DNA from: CAZXMB01 sp964641715
GTDB taxonomy: Bacteria > Desulfobacterota > BSN033 > UBA1163
Length of the DNA stretch: 6,932 nucleotides
Direction of reading: 5' to 3'
NCBI GenBank assembly: GCA_964641715.1
Contig: CAZXMB010000159.1
Coordinates: 1-6,932, forward strand
Below the pieces are notes generated by a model. The model saw only the letters and a program-made list of their open reading frames with translations. It did no database searches and had not been told where the DNA came from. A program made the position numbers and the translations under genes. Below, piece after piece: positions 1 through 6,029 of this stretch (its first letter is position 1; each line of letters starts with the position of its first letter).

Positions 1-1
1 A

Positions 2-91
2 CTGGAGCAGGAGCATGGTGCCCGATTCAGGCCTGCTTCTCTGCTTAAAGAGATGACCCGGTCCGGACGCACGTTTTATGAGAGGGCTTAA
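2..91 (+). CDS. 3' end of an upstream gene, possibly a 3-hydroxyacyl-CoA dehydrogenase (partial)
   Basis: The frame starting at base 2 is open from the window edge to a TAA at 89-91 and encodes 29 residues. They include the segment RFRPASLLKEM followed by SGRTFYER. An 'RFRP..LL..M...G..FYE' ending resembles the C-terminus of 3-hydroxyacyl-CoA dehydrogenases, whose tails often read 'RFRP..LLR.MV.AG...GRGFY'. That assignment is from memory of the family and only 29 residues are visible, so it is tentative. The other two forward frames give no convincing protein end. If correct, it places an acyl-CoA beta-oxidation type enzyme just upstream of, and in the same direction as, the transporter genes, which would agree with the acyl-CoA ligase inside the operon. 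The stop lies 107 nt before the binding-protein start, so the two genes may share a transcript or the second may have its own promoter. Confidence 0.45.
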   Translation: MEQEHGARFRPASLLKEMTRSGRTFYERA

Positions 92-146
92 TATGCTTCA
101 ATGAGAATTCGTTCCTTTTCGATCCCCCTTTAGAATAAACCAGGTT

Positions 147-178
147 AGGAGGGATTTTAAATGGTCTTTTACAAATAA
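147..178 (+). other. Possible five-codon leader ORF with its own ribosome site
   Basis: AGGAGGG at 147-153 is followed after 7 nt by ATG at 161. The reading frame is Met-Val-Phe-Tyr-Lys and stops at TAA 176-178. The stop sits 20 nt before the binding-protein ATG and just ahead of that gene's own AGGAGG. The spacing and the strong site mean ribosomes could plausibly load here. The peptide carries no run of one amino acid, so a classic attenuation peptide is not indicated. It may equally be a chance or duplicated ribosome-site sequence. Confidence 0.3.
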
Positions 179-185
179 AATAGAA

Positions 186-192
186 AGGAGGG
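186..192 (+). promoter_or_regulatory. Strong ribosome binding site of the binding-protein gene
   Basis: AGGAGGG ends 6 nt before the ATG at 199. It is a near-perfect match to the 16S anti-Shine-Dalgarno sequence at good spacing and decides the start codon. The strength fits a binding protein that must be made in excess over its membrane partners. Confidence 0.85.
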
Positions 193-198
193 CTTAAC

Positions 199-1476
199 AT
201 GGAAAAGCGGGGAAGAAGAATTTTTATCTCGGTAACGGTTTCTTTAATGATGGTGCTCTGTTGTGCAACTGTTTTTGCACAGGAAATTAAGATCGGCGTG
301 GCCGGTCCCATGGCCTTTGTTCAGGGCCAGCACCACTGGTTCGGTGCTGAGTTCGGTGCGGAAGAGGTCAATGCCAGGGGAGGGGTATTGGTCGGCAATA
401 AGAGGCTGCCGATCAAGCTGGTGAAGATCGACACCAATGAGATCCTGAACGTACCTGATGCGGCAAGCGCTGTGGAAAGGGCCATCACCCGGGATAAAGT
501 TGACTTTTTGATGGGGGGTTTCCGCACCGAAGCGGTCTTTGCCATGCAGGATGTAGCTATGGACTATAAGAAGATCTTCCTGGGGTGTGGAGCAGCCCAC
601 CCCGAACTCTGCGGCCGTGTGGCAAAGGATTACAATAAATATAAGTACTGGTTCCGGGTCACCCCCATCAACTCGATGTTCCTTGCAAAGGTTGATTTCA
701 TCCTTCTGGGAATGGTGGCCAAGATCATGGGAGTGGAGCTTGGAATTACTCACCCCAAGGTTGCGATTCTTGCCGAAAAGGCGGTTTGGGCAGATCCGAT
801 CGTGGCGGCAGCCAAGGCCAATCTACCAAAGATGGGAATGGAGATCGCGGGCGAATGGAGGCCCTCTGCCACAGCGACGGACGTGACCGCAGAGCTGTCT
901 GCGATCAATGCCTCGGGTGCTCACATCATCTTTACCACGATCTCCGGCCCGGTGGGTATTTCCTATGCGAAGAAGTGGGGTGAGCTTAAAATCCCTGCGG
1001 CTTCTGTTGGGATCAATGTGGAGGCACAGAAAAAAGGATTCTGGGAGGCAACAGGAGGAAAAGGGAACTATGACACGACCATGAATACTTATGCCCGGGT
1101 GGAAATGGCTCCTACCACGATCCCTTTCTATGATAAGTTTATTGCAAAGGTGGGAGAGTTTCCCACTTATAATGCAGGCACCAATGATGCCATCCAAATT
1201 CTTGCCGCCGCGATTGAAAAGGCAGGGACACTGGATGCAGATAAACTGGTTCCTGAACTCGAAAAGGCTGACCTCCGCGGAGCGGCAGGCAGAATCATAT
1301 TCACCAAGGATCATGATGTCACCTGGGGCCCCGGATATGTAACCTCAACGGGCACCCAGTGGCAGGATGGAAAGTTAATGTGCGTATGGCCGGTCGGCTG
1401 GGAAGGGATCACCTATAAAGGGGCTGTGAAATACAAAATCCCACCCTGGGTCGTCGAAAAGTGGAAGAAGAAATAG
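199..1476 (+). CDS. ABC transporter periplasmic substrate-binding protein, Liv/HAAT type
   Basis: This 425-residue protein would bind a solute in the periplasm and deliver it to the LivH/LivM channel. Residues 1-27 form a Sec signal peptide: basic MEKRGRR, a hydrophobic core, then V-F-A with likely cleavage before Gln28. Although Cys21 and Cys22 lie in the core, no residue pattern fits a lipobox, so a soluble periplasmic protein is favoured. The mature part opens with EIKIGVAGPMAF, the first beta strand and ligand-loop of type 1 periplasmic binding proteins (Peripla_BP_6 family), followed by a helix with GAEFGAEEVNARGG (49-62). Further family-like segments are VDFLMGGF (101-108) and WFRVTP (151-156). 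The mature length of about 398 residues exceeds the roughly 345 of E. coli LivJ/LivK. Cys130 and Cys138 could form a disulfide. The C-terminus is rich in Trp, Pro and Lys (PPWVVEKWKKK). The ligand is not predictable; the CoA ligase downstream hints at an organic acid rather than an amino acid. ATG at 199 is chosen for its AGGAGGG and the signal peptide. Confidence 0.93.
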   Translation: MEKRGRRIFISVTVSLMMVLCCATVFAQEIKIGVAGPMAFVQGQHHWFGAEFGAEEVNARGGVLVGNKRLPIKLVKIDTNEILNVPDAASAVERAITRDKVDFLMGGFRTEAVFAMQDVAMDYKKIFLGCGAAHPELCGRVAKDYNKYKYWFRVTPINSMFLAKVDFILLGMVAKIMGVELGITHPKVAILAEKAVWADPIVAAAKANLPKMGMEIAGEWRPSATATDVTAELSAINASGAHIIFTTISGPVGISYAKKWGELKIPAASVGINVEAQKKGFWEATGGKGNYDTTMNTYARVEMAPTTIPFYDKFIAKVGEFPTYNAGTNDAIQILAAAIEKAGTLDADKLVPELEKADLRGAAGRIIFTKDHDVTWGPGYVTSTGTQWQDGKLMCVWPVGWEGITYKGAVKYKIPPWVVEKWKKK

Positions 1477-1508
1477 GGAGTTGGAAACCCAGATGATTCG
1501 GACCCGAG

Positions 1509-1568
1509 ATCAGGATGCCGGGATTTCAGGTCTATAGAATGTTTCCCCTGTGATCCTGGTATCCTGAT
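1509..1568 (+). promoter_or_regulatory. Long intercistronic stem-loop between binding protein and livH
   Basis: Bases 1509-1525 (ATCAGGATGCCGGGATT) pair with 1552-1568 (GATCCTGGTATCCTGAT) over 17 positions with no mismatch, three of them being G-U wobbles. After one T-T mismatch, CAGG 1527-1530 pairs with CCTG 1547-1550, leaving a 16-nt apical loop that includes the palindrome TCTATAGA. No T-run follows the stem, so it is not a standard intrinsic terminator. Structures of this kind after a binding-protein gene (as known between malE and malF) shield the upstream message from 3' exonucleases and raise binding-protein output relative to permease. That role is inferred here. The rest of 1477-1615 contains no gene. 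Confidence 0.65.
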
Positions 1569-1615
1569 ATGTATCCATCTGATTTGGTGATGGTCTGATC
1601 ATTTCGGATCCAATT

Positions 1616-2485
1616 ATGATTGAAAATATTCTCATCAACGGTCTGATTCACGGAGGGGTTTATGCCCTTCTCGCAGTGGGGTTTTCCCTGATCTTTGGGG
1701 TGGCCAGAATTGTCAATATTGCCCACACCGCTTTCTATATGATTGCCGCTTATCTGATCTACACGTTTTCAACCCGCTTCGGGCTCCACCCTTTTCCGGC
1801 AATCGCTTTTTCGATTCTCCTGGTCACCCTGATTGGCATCGCTGTCTATCAACTGACCATCAAGCCGATCCAGGAGCATGAGATAACAGTTTTAATTGTT
1901 ACGATTGCCGTAGCCATGGTCTTCCAAGAGGTCATGCTCCTTCTTTACGGAGGCCATTTTCGGGGTAACCCGAGCCTCTTCGCCGGCTATCTGGAGATTT
2001 CAGGTGTCCGGGTGAGTTATCAACACCTGCTCACCCTGGTCGTGGTCTTTTTCGTCCTCCTGGCAACCTGGTGGATCCTGCTTAAAACACGATTGGGAAT
2101 TGCCATCCGGGCGACCGCTCAGGATCGAGAAGTGGCTAATTTGATGGGGATGAATGTCAACAGAGTGGCTATGGTCACCATGGGGATCGCAGTGGCAATG
2201 GCCGCCATCGCCGGTGTCCTGGTAGCCCCACTCTCCGTGGTGGAGCCCTATATGTGGCTCCATCCATTGGTGATGATGCTGGCCATTGTCGTCCTCGGAG
2301 GGCTGGGTTCGATCAAAGGGAGCTTGGCCGGGGCTTTCATCCTGGGCTTTGCGGAGACCCTGGTGGTATTCCTCATCCCCCTCGGATCCTTTCTGAAGGG
2401 CGCCTTTTCACTGACGATCATGATCGTCGTCCTTCTCATTCGACCGGAGGGGTTGTTCGGGGTGGTCTTCGAGGAGGAGAGGTAA
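1616..2485 (+). CDS. livH: ABC transporter permease LivH (branched-chain amino acid family)
   Basis: This 289-residue, very hydrophobic inner-membrane protein is one half of the importer channel. Family hallmarks are the N-terminus with GLIHGGVYALLAVGFSLIFG (residues 9-28), the segment RIVNIAHTAFYMIAAYLIY (31-49), the cytoplasmic coupling loop TRLGIAIRATAQDREVANLMG (158-178) that contacts an ATPase subunit, and VLGGLGSIKGSLAGAF (226-241) followed by the closing IRPEGLFG (275-282). Several membrane segments, about eight, are visible as hydrophobic stretches. Length is close to that of E. coli LivH (308). ATG 1616 is preceded only by a weak GGA at 1606-1608, and an in-frame TGA at 1580-1582 with no other ATG, GTG or TTG between excludes an upstream start. 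The poor ribosome site, together with the stem-loop before it, would keep expression below that of the binding protein. livM follows after 5 nt. Confidence 0.95.
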   Translation: MIENILINGLIHGGVYALLAVGFSLIFGVARIVNIAHTAFYMIAAYLIYTFSTRFGLHPFPAIAFSILLVTLIGIAVYQLTIKPIQEHEITVLIVTIAVAMVFQEVMLLLYGGHFRGNPSLFAGYLEISGVRVSYQHLLTLVVVFFVLLATWWILLKTRLGIAIRATAQDREVANLMGMNVNRVAMVTMGIAVAMAAIAGVLVAPLSVVEPYMWLHPLVMMLAIVVLGGLGSIKGSLAGAFILGFAETLVVFLIPLGSFLKGAFSLTIMIVVLLIRPEGLFGVVFEEER

Positions 2486-2490
2486 GGAGA

Positions 2491-3561
2491 ATGGCCGTCC
2501 TTTTTTCCTTTCGCCGGATTCGCCTTTTTTTCCAGAAGGAGGTCCTTGTCCTTCCAAGCCGGGTGATCGCCTTCTTCTTCTGCCTCACTCTCTTCCTTCT
2601 TCCCCTGATGACCAAAGATCCATACCTCCTTCGGATTATCATCCTCTCATCCATCTTTGCCATCTTCGCCGCAAGCTGGGACCTTCTGTCAGGCTTTACA
2701 GGCCAGATGAATTTCGGCCATGCCCTCTTCTTCGGGGTCGCAGCCTACAGTTCTGCACTCCTCAATCTCCGCCTGGGATTTCCTCCCTGGATGACTATTC
2801 CACTGGGAGCACTGTCAGCGGTCATTGCCGGCCTCGTGGTAGGAATCCCCTGTTTGAGGTTGAGGGGCCCTTATCTCGCCCTGGCCACCCTTGCCTTTCC
2901 AATCATCCTGATGGGAATTGTCTTTACCATTCCGGGCATCACGGGGGGAGAGCTGGGTGTGTCCGGGATCAAACCCCTGGCCAGCTCGAGAATCGCCGCT
3001 TACTATATCTGTGTGATTCTCATGTTGGGCCTGGGGTTATTGATGTGGAAAATCGGCGATTCCAAAACCGGGATCATCTTCCACGCCATTCGTGAGGACG
3101 AAGTGGCGGTCCGGGCCTCCGGGATCAACACCACACGTTACAAGTTACTGGCCTTTTCTCTTAGCGGATTCTTTGCGGGTGTCGCAGGCGGGCTCTACAC
3201 CCATTTTATCCGGATTGCCGGACCCTCCACGCTCGAGGTGTCCCTTTCCTTTCAGGCAATCATCTGGGCCATCTTCGGCGGAGTGGTTACCATCTATGGC
3301 CCCATTGCAGGTGTCTTCATCCTCTACCCCCTGATGGAATTCCTCCGGATCCTTCCGGAAATCAGGACACTGCTTTTTGGCCTGATCGTGGTGATCATCC
3401 TGCTCTTCATGCCGGAAGGGTTGACGACATGGGTTCGGGATAAGATGGAGGAGGAGTGCCCCAGGTGCAAGGTCCGGAACGTGGCCTGGCGGAAAACCTG
3501 TCGCATCTGCTTTGCGGATATGGTGCAGAAAAGCAACCAAGGAGGAACCAATGGAATTTAA
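2491..3561 (+). CDS. livM: ABC transporter permease LivM with a C-terminal zinc-finger-like tail
   Basis: The second channel subunit, 356 residues. Hallmarks of LivM are WDLLSGFTGQMNFGHALFFGVAAY (split here as WDLLSGF 63-69 and GQMNFGHALFFGVAAY 71-86), RLRGPYLALATLAF (123-136), TGGELGVSGI (151-160), the coupling loop GIIFHAIREDEVAVRASGIN (194-213) and the end-of-domain motif LLFMPEGL (304-311). The frame is open back to 2254, but that part overlaps livH. ATG 2491 is chosen because its product begins with a basic stretch leading into the first membrane helix, and GGAGAGG at 2476-2482 lies 8 nt upstream inside the livH end. Unusually, the protein does not stop soon after MPEGL. About 45 more residues follow, with Cys323, Cys326, Asn330, Cys337 and Cys340 in a zinc-finger arrangement, then a polar tail. 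The last 11 bases overlap the ligase gene, so translation is probably coupled. Confidence 0.95.
   Translation: MAVLFSFRRIRLFFQKEVLVLPSRVIAFFFCLTLFLLPLMTKDPYLLRIIILSSIFAIFAASWDLLSGFTGQMNFGHALFFGVAAYSSALLNLRLGFPPWMTIPLGALSAVIAGLVVGIPCLRLRGPYLALATLAFPIILMGIVFTIPGITGGELGVSGIKPLASSRIAAYYICVILMLGLGLLMWKIGDSKTGIIFHAIREDEVAVRASGINTTRYKLLAFSLSGFFAGVAGGLYTHFIRIAGPSTLEVSLSFQAIIWAIFGGVVTIYGPIAGVFILYPLMEFLRILPEIRTLLFGLIVVIILLFMPEGLTTWVRDKMEEECPRCKVRNVAWRKTCRICFADMVQKSNQGGTNGI
3457..3510 (+). other. Putative zinc-binding knuckle encoded at the 3' end of livM
   Basis: LivM residues 323-340 read CPRCKVRNVAWRKTCRIC. The spacing C-x2-C-x3-N-x6-C-x2-C equals the core of RanBP2-type zinc fingers and also fits a small rubredoxin-like zinc ribbon. 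The Trp normally found two residues before the first Cys of RanBP2 fingers is absent; acidic residues stand there instead. By topology of the family the C-terminus should lie in the cytoplasm near the ATPases, which is inferred. No ribosome site precedes the nearest internal ATG (3445), so this is part of LivM and not a separate small gene. Confidence 0.6.
3539..3545 (+). promoter_or_regulatory. Ribosome binding site of the acyl-CoA synthetase gene, inside livM
   Basis: AAGGAGG lies within the last codons of livM and ends 5 nt before ATG 3551. It settles the ligase start at 3551 although the frame is open for 13 codons further upstream, and supports coupled translation across the 11-nt gene overlap. 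Confidence 0.85.
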
Positions 3562-5260
3562 GGCGATCTACGAGAGGAAGCCCTGGTTGAAATTCTTCCC
3601 CGAAGGGGTACCCGAAACGATTCCTGTCCCCGAGAGATCCCTTCCCGATCTTTTCGATGAGGTGACGGAAAAATATGCGAATAAGGCCGCCCTCATCTTT
3701 TATGGCAGAAAAATAAGCTTCAAAGAATTGAAGGACCAGGTGAACCGTTTCGCCTGCGGTCTTTCTGATATGGGGGTGAAGAAAGGGGACCGGGTGGCCC
3801 TCTTTCTTTTAAACAGCCCTCAATATGTCATCTCCTACTTCGGGGCCCTGAAGGCCGGAGCCACCGTCACTCCCATCAGCCCGGTTTATACGAGCATCGA
3901 AGTCAAATATCAGCTCGAGGATAGCGAAGCGAGGTTTATGGTCTGTCAGGACATTCTTTATGAAAATGTGGAGAGGGCGAAGGCAAATCTCCAGGAGGTC
4001 ATTGTGACCAATATCGGGGAGTATCTTCCCCCTTTTAAAAAGTTACTGGGAAAGAGCCTCATCGGTAAATTCTGGCGAAAGGTGGATATTCCCACTCCGA
4101 GGATTGAAGAAAGGTCAGGCCTCCGCCAGTTCCAGAGTTTGATTAAGAAATATCCACCCAAACCGCCGGAGATCAGAATCCATCCCAAAGAAGACATCGC
4201 CGCCCTCCCCTATACCGGTGGTACTACGGGATCTCCCAAAGGAGCCATGCTTTCGCATTTCAATCTGATCGCCTGCGGTATCCAGACCCAGATCTTCTGG
4301 CCATTCCTTGAAGAGGGCAAAGAAACGATGCTGGCCTTTCTCCCCTTTTATCATATCTATGGTCAGGTGGTGGTCATGCTCAATGGATTGACCCAGGGGT
4401 CCACGCTTCTCCTCTTTACCACCCCGGATCTGGAAGAGATCCTGGAGGCCATTGAAAGCTATAAGGCCTCCATGTTCTTCGGTGTTCCGACCATGTATGA
4501 ATATCTGAAAGAATACGACAAAACCGACCGCGTGAACTGGAAGAGGCTGAAAGGGATTGTCTGCGGTGCGGACACCCTGCACGAATCAACGGTGAAGGAT
4601 TGGGAGCGAAAGACCGGTACGCGTATTCTTGAAGGGTATGGCCTCACGGAGTGCAGTGCCGTCTCCCATACCAACCCCCACAACAGGCCTAAGGCCGGAT
4701 CTTTCGGGATTCCCCTGCCCAATATCACGGCGGCCATTCTCGGGGTCGAGAAGGATGAGTTTATGCCGGCGGGAGAAATCGGAGAGCTGATCCTTCGCGG
4801 TCCAAATGTCATGCAGGGATACTGGAAGAAGCCCGATGAAACGAAAAATCAGTTGATCGATATCGAAGGAGAAATATGGCTCCGGACAGGAGATCTGGTC
4901 AAGATGGACGAGGAGGGATACTTTCATTTTTATGATCGGAAAAAAGACCTCATCAAATACAAGGGGTACTCTGTTTTTGCCAAGGACATTGAAGAGGTCC
5001 TCTATTCCCATCCCAAAGTGAAAGCGGCCGGAGTGATCGGAGTTCCGGATCCGAAGGTGGGACAGATGATCAAAGCCATGATCGTCCTTCAAACGGAAGC
5101 ACGTGGAAAAATTTCAGAAGAGGAGATTATTAAATATTGCGGAGAAAAACTCGCCCATTATAAGGTGCCCAAGATCGTAGAGTTCCGGGGGGAATTGCCC
5201 AAAACGGACGTAGGAAAAATCTCTCGCAGGGAATTGAGGGATGAAACAAAAGAGGGCTGA
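3551..5260 (+). CDS. AMP-forming acyl-CoA synthetase (FadD/LcfA-like ligase)
   Basis: This 569-residue cytoplasmic enzyme should activate a carboxylic acid with ATP to an acyl-adenylate and transfer it to CoA. The N-terminus has the WLKFFPEGVPETIPVP pattern typical of long-chain acyl-CoA ligases. The ATP-binding loop is TGGTTGSPKG (222-231), the adenine motif is GYGLTE (362-367), the fatty-acyl-CoA-synthetase signature runs through WLRTGD (443-448, Asp448 for ribose) to the hinge DRKKDLIKYKG (462-472), and the C-terminal LPKTDVGKISR carries the catalytic Lys556. All catalytic motifs are intact and the length is normal (E. coli FadD 561). Chain length or aromatic preference cannot be read reliably. 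Its place between livM and livG, overlapping the first and abutting the second, implies it acts on the imported compound. CoA ligases are known beside Liv-type importers for aromatic acids such as p-coumarate in Rhodopseudomonas. A Lys556 acetylation control is common in the family but not shown here. Confidence 0.95.
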   Translation: MEFKAIYERKPWLKFFPEGVPETIPVPERSLPDLFDEVTEKYANKAALIFYGRKISFKELKDQVNRFACGLSDMGVKKGDRVALFLLNSPQYVISYFGALKAGATVTPISPVYTSIEVKYQLEDSEARFMVCQDILYENVERAKANLQEVIVTNIGEYLPPFKKLLGKSLIGKFWRKVDIPTPRIEERSGLRQFQSLIKKYPPKPPEIRIHPKEDIAALPYTGGTTGSPKGAMLSHFNLIACGIQTQIFWPFLEEGKETMLAFLPFYHIYGQVVVMLNGLTQGSTLLLFTTPDLEEILEAIESYKASMFFGVPTMYEYLKEYDKTDRVNWKRLKGIVCGADTLHESTVKDWERKTGTRILEGYGLTECSAVSHTNPHNRPKAGSFGIPLPNITAAILGVEKDEFMPAGEIGELILRGPNVMQGYWKKPDETKNQLIDIEGEIWLRTGDLVKMDEEGYFHFYDRKKDLIKYKGYSVFAKDIEEVLYSHPKVKAAGVIGVPDPKVGQMIKAMIVLQTEARGKISEEEIIKYCGEKLAHYKVPKIVEFRGELPKTDVGKISRRELRDETKEG

Positions 5261-6028
5261 ATGGAGCAGGGTTTCCTGGAAGTTAATGGTCTCTCGAAGC
5301 ACTTCGGCGGACTGACCGCAGTTCATCGGGTCAGCTTTGGGGTGGGACGCCATGAGATGGTCGGAATGATCGGCCCTAACGGGGCAGGGAAAACGACCCT
5401 CCTTCGCCTGATCATGGGTATCCTGAAGCCGGATGAAGGGAAGATAAGGTTTCGAGGAGAAGAGATCACCCGTCTCCCGCCATGGGAGATCGTGACCCGT
5501 GGAATTGCTGGGACCTTTCAAACCACACGGCCTTTTCGACGGCTGCCCATCATTGCCAACGTCATGGTCTCCTGCCTCTCTCCGGGGGCCATGAAAAGGG
5601 GGGAGTGGGTGAAAAGAACGGAAGCCAGGGCCCTTGATGCCCTGGAGTTTGCAGGAATCTCCGACCTCGCTCTTGAACGCGCCTCTTCCCTTTCCCATGG
5701 GGATCTCAAGCGGCTGGAAATTGCAAGGGCAATTGCCACGGAGCCGGAATTGCTCCTGCTCGATGAACCCTTCGGCGGCCTGAACCCTGCTGAAACCGAT
5801 CTGCTGGGAAAATCCATCAGGCGGTTGCACAAGGGAGGACGATTTGGCAGGCTTCACAGTGAAGGACCGGCCATGATCATCATCGAACATAAGCTCAAAG
5901 AGCTGATGAGTATGGTCGATCGGGTCATCGTCCTCCATTTTGGGGAATTGATTGCCGATGGACCTCCGGCGGAGGTGGTCAAGAATCCGAAGGTGATCGA
6001 GGCCTACATCGGCCAAGAGGTGATCTGA
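5261..6028 (+). CDS. livG: ABC transporter ATP-binding protein LivG
   Basis: One of the two cytoplasmic ATPases driving the importer, 255 residues like E. coli LivG. In order: LSKHFGGLTAV (11-21), Walker A GPNGAGKTT (38-46), Q-loop GTFQTTRPF (84-92, Gln87), signature LSHGDLKRLEIARA (144-157), Walker B LLLLDEP with Asp168 and the catalytic Glu169, D-loop GGLNPAE (172-178) and switch His210 in IIIEHK. The end, with ADGPPAEV...NPKVIEAYIG, is typical of LivG. Two details differ from the usual form: the signature has His-Gly-Asp where LivG normally has Tyr-Gly-Gln, and about 8 extra residues (GGRFGRLHSEG region, 192-202) lie before the switch strand. All catalytic residues are present, so activity is expected. 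ATG follows the ligase TGA with no gap, and GAGGG at 5252-5256 gives only short spacing, suggesting translation by ribosomes finishing the ligase. Confidence 0.95.
   Translation: MEQGFLEVNGLSKHFGGLTAVHRVSFGVGRHEMVGMIGPNGAGKTTLLRLIMGILKPDEGKIRFRGEEITRLPPWEIVTRGIAGTFQTTRPFRRLPIIANVMVSCLSPGAMKRGEWVKRTEARALDALEFAGISDLALERASSLSHGDLKRLEIARAIATEPELLLLDEPFGGLNPAETDLLGKSIRRLHKGGRFGRLHSEGPAMIIIEHKLKELMSMVDRVIVLHFGELIADGPPAEVVKNPKVIEAYIGQEVI
6017..6024 (+). promoter_or_regulatory. Ribosome binding site that supports the TTG start of livF
   Basis: GAGGTGAT, fully complementary to the 16S rRNA 3' tail, ends 5 nt before TTG 6030. It makes TTG the likely start; the first in-frame ATG (6075) would remove the first beta strand of the ATPase. 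Confidence 0.75.
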
Positions 6029-6029
6029 G

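Larger units (their letters stand above)
92..198 (+). promoter_or_regulatory. Leader region of the transporter operon with weak promoter candidate
   Basis: This 107-nt gap separates the upstream gene end from the binding-protein start and is AT-rich compared with the genes. TAGAAT at 131-136 is a 5-of-6 match to a -10 box, but no good -35 box lies 16-18 nt upstream, so a promoter is possible and unproven. TAAAAT at 176-181 also resembles a -10 box, but transcription from it would begin at or after the ribosome site and would remove it. The pyrimidine run at 124-130 can pair imperfectly with the AGGAGGG at 147-153. No operator or riboswitch was recognised. Confidence 0.35.

Noticed and set aside
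176..181. TAAAAT as a -10 promoter box
   Set aside because: A transcript from here would start around the AGGAGG ribosome site and lose it, and no matching -35 box is present.
229..264. Lipoprotein signal in the binding protein (Cys21/Cys22)
   Set aside because: The residues before each cysteine (V-L and L-C) do not fit the small residue needed at -1 of a lipobox, while V-F-A before Gln28 fits ordinary signal peptidase.
244..753. Minus-strand frame of 169 codons opposite the binding-protein gene
   Set aside because: Antisense to a clear coding region, His-rich nonsense-like translation and no domain.
1477..1615. Intrinsic terminator after the binding-protein gene
   Set aside because: The stem-loop is strong but is followed by ATGTATCC rather than a T-run, and the permease gene lies directly downstream.
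2254..2490. Extended N-terminus for livM starting at 2254
   Set aside because: This part overlaps the livH end in another frame and reads as Arg/Gly/Pro-rich shadow protein; family homology and the ribosome site put the start at 2491.
3512..3550. Extended start for the acyl-CoA synthetase at 3512
   Set aside because: It would overlap the livM zinc-finger tail by 50 nt and lacks a ribosome site, whereas ATG 3551 has AAGGAGG at 5-nt spacing.
5114..6016. Long minus-strand open frame of 300 codons opposite the ligase end and livG
   Set aside because: It lies wholly antisense to two genes with intact family motifs, its translation is low-complexity in His, Pro and Arg with no recognisable domain, and no ribosome site was noted; it is a by-product of codon bias.
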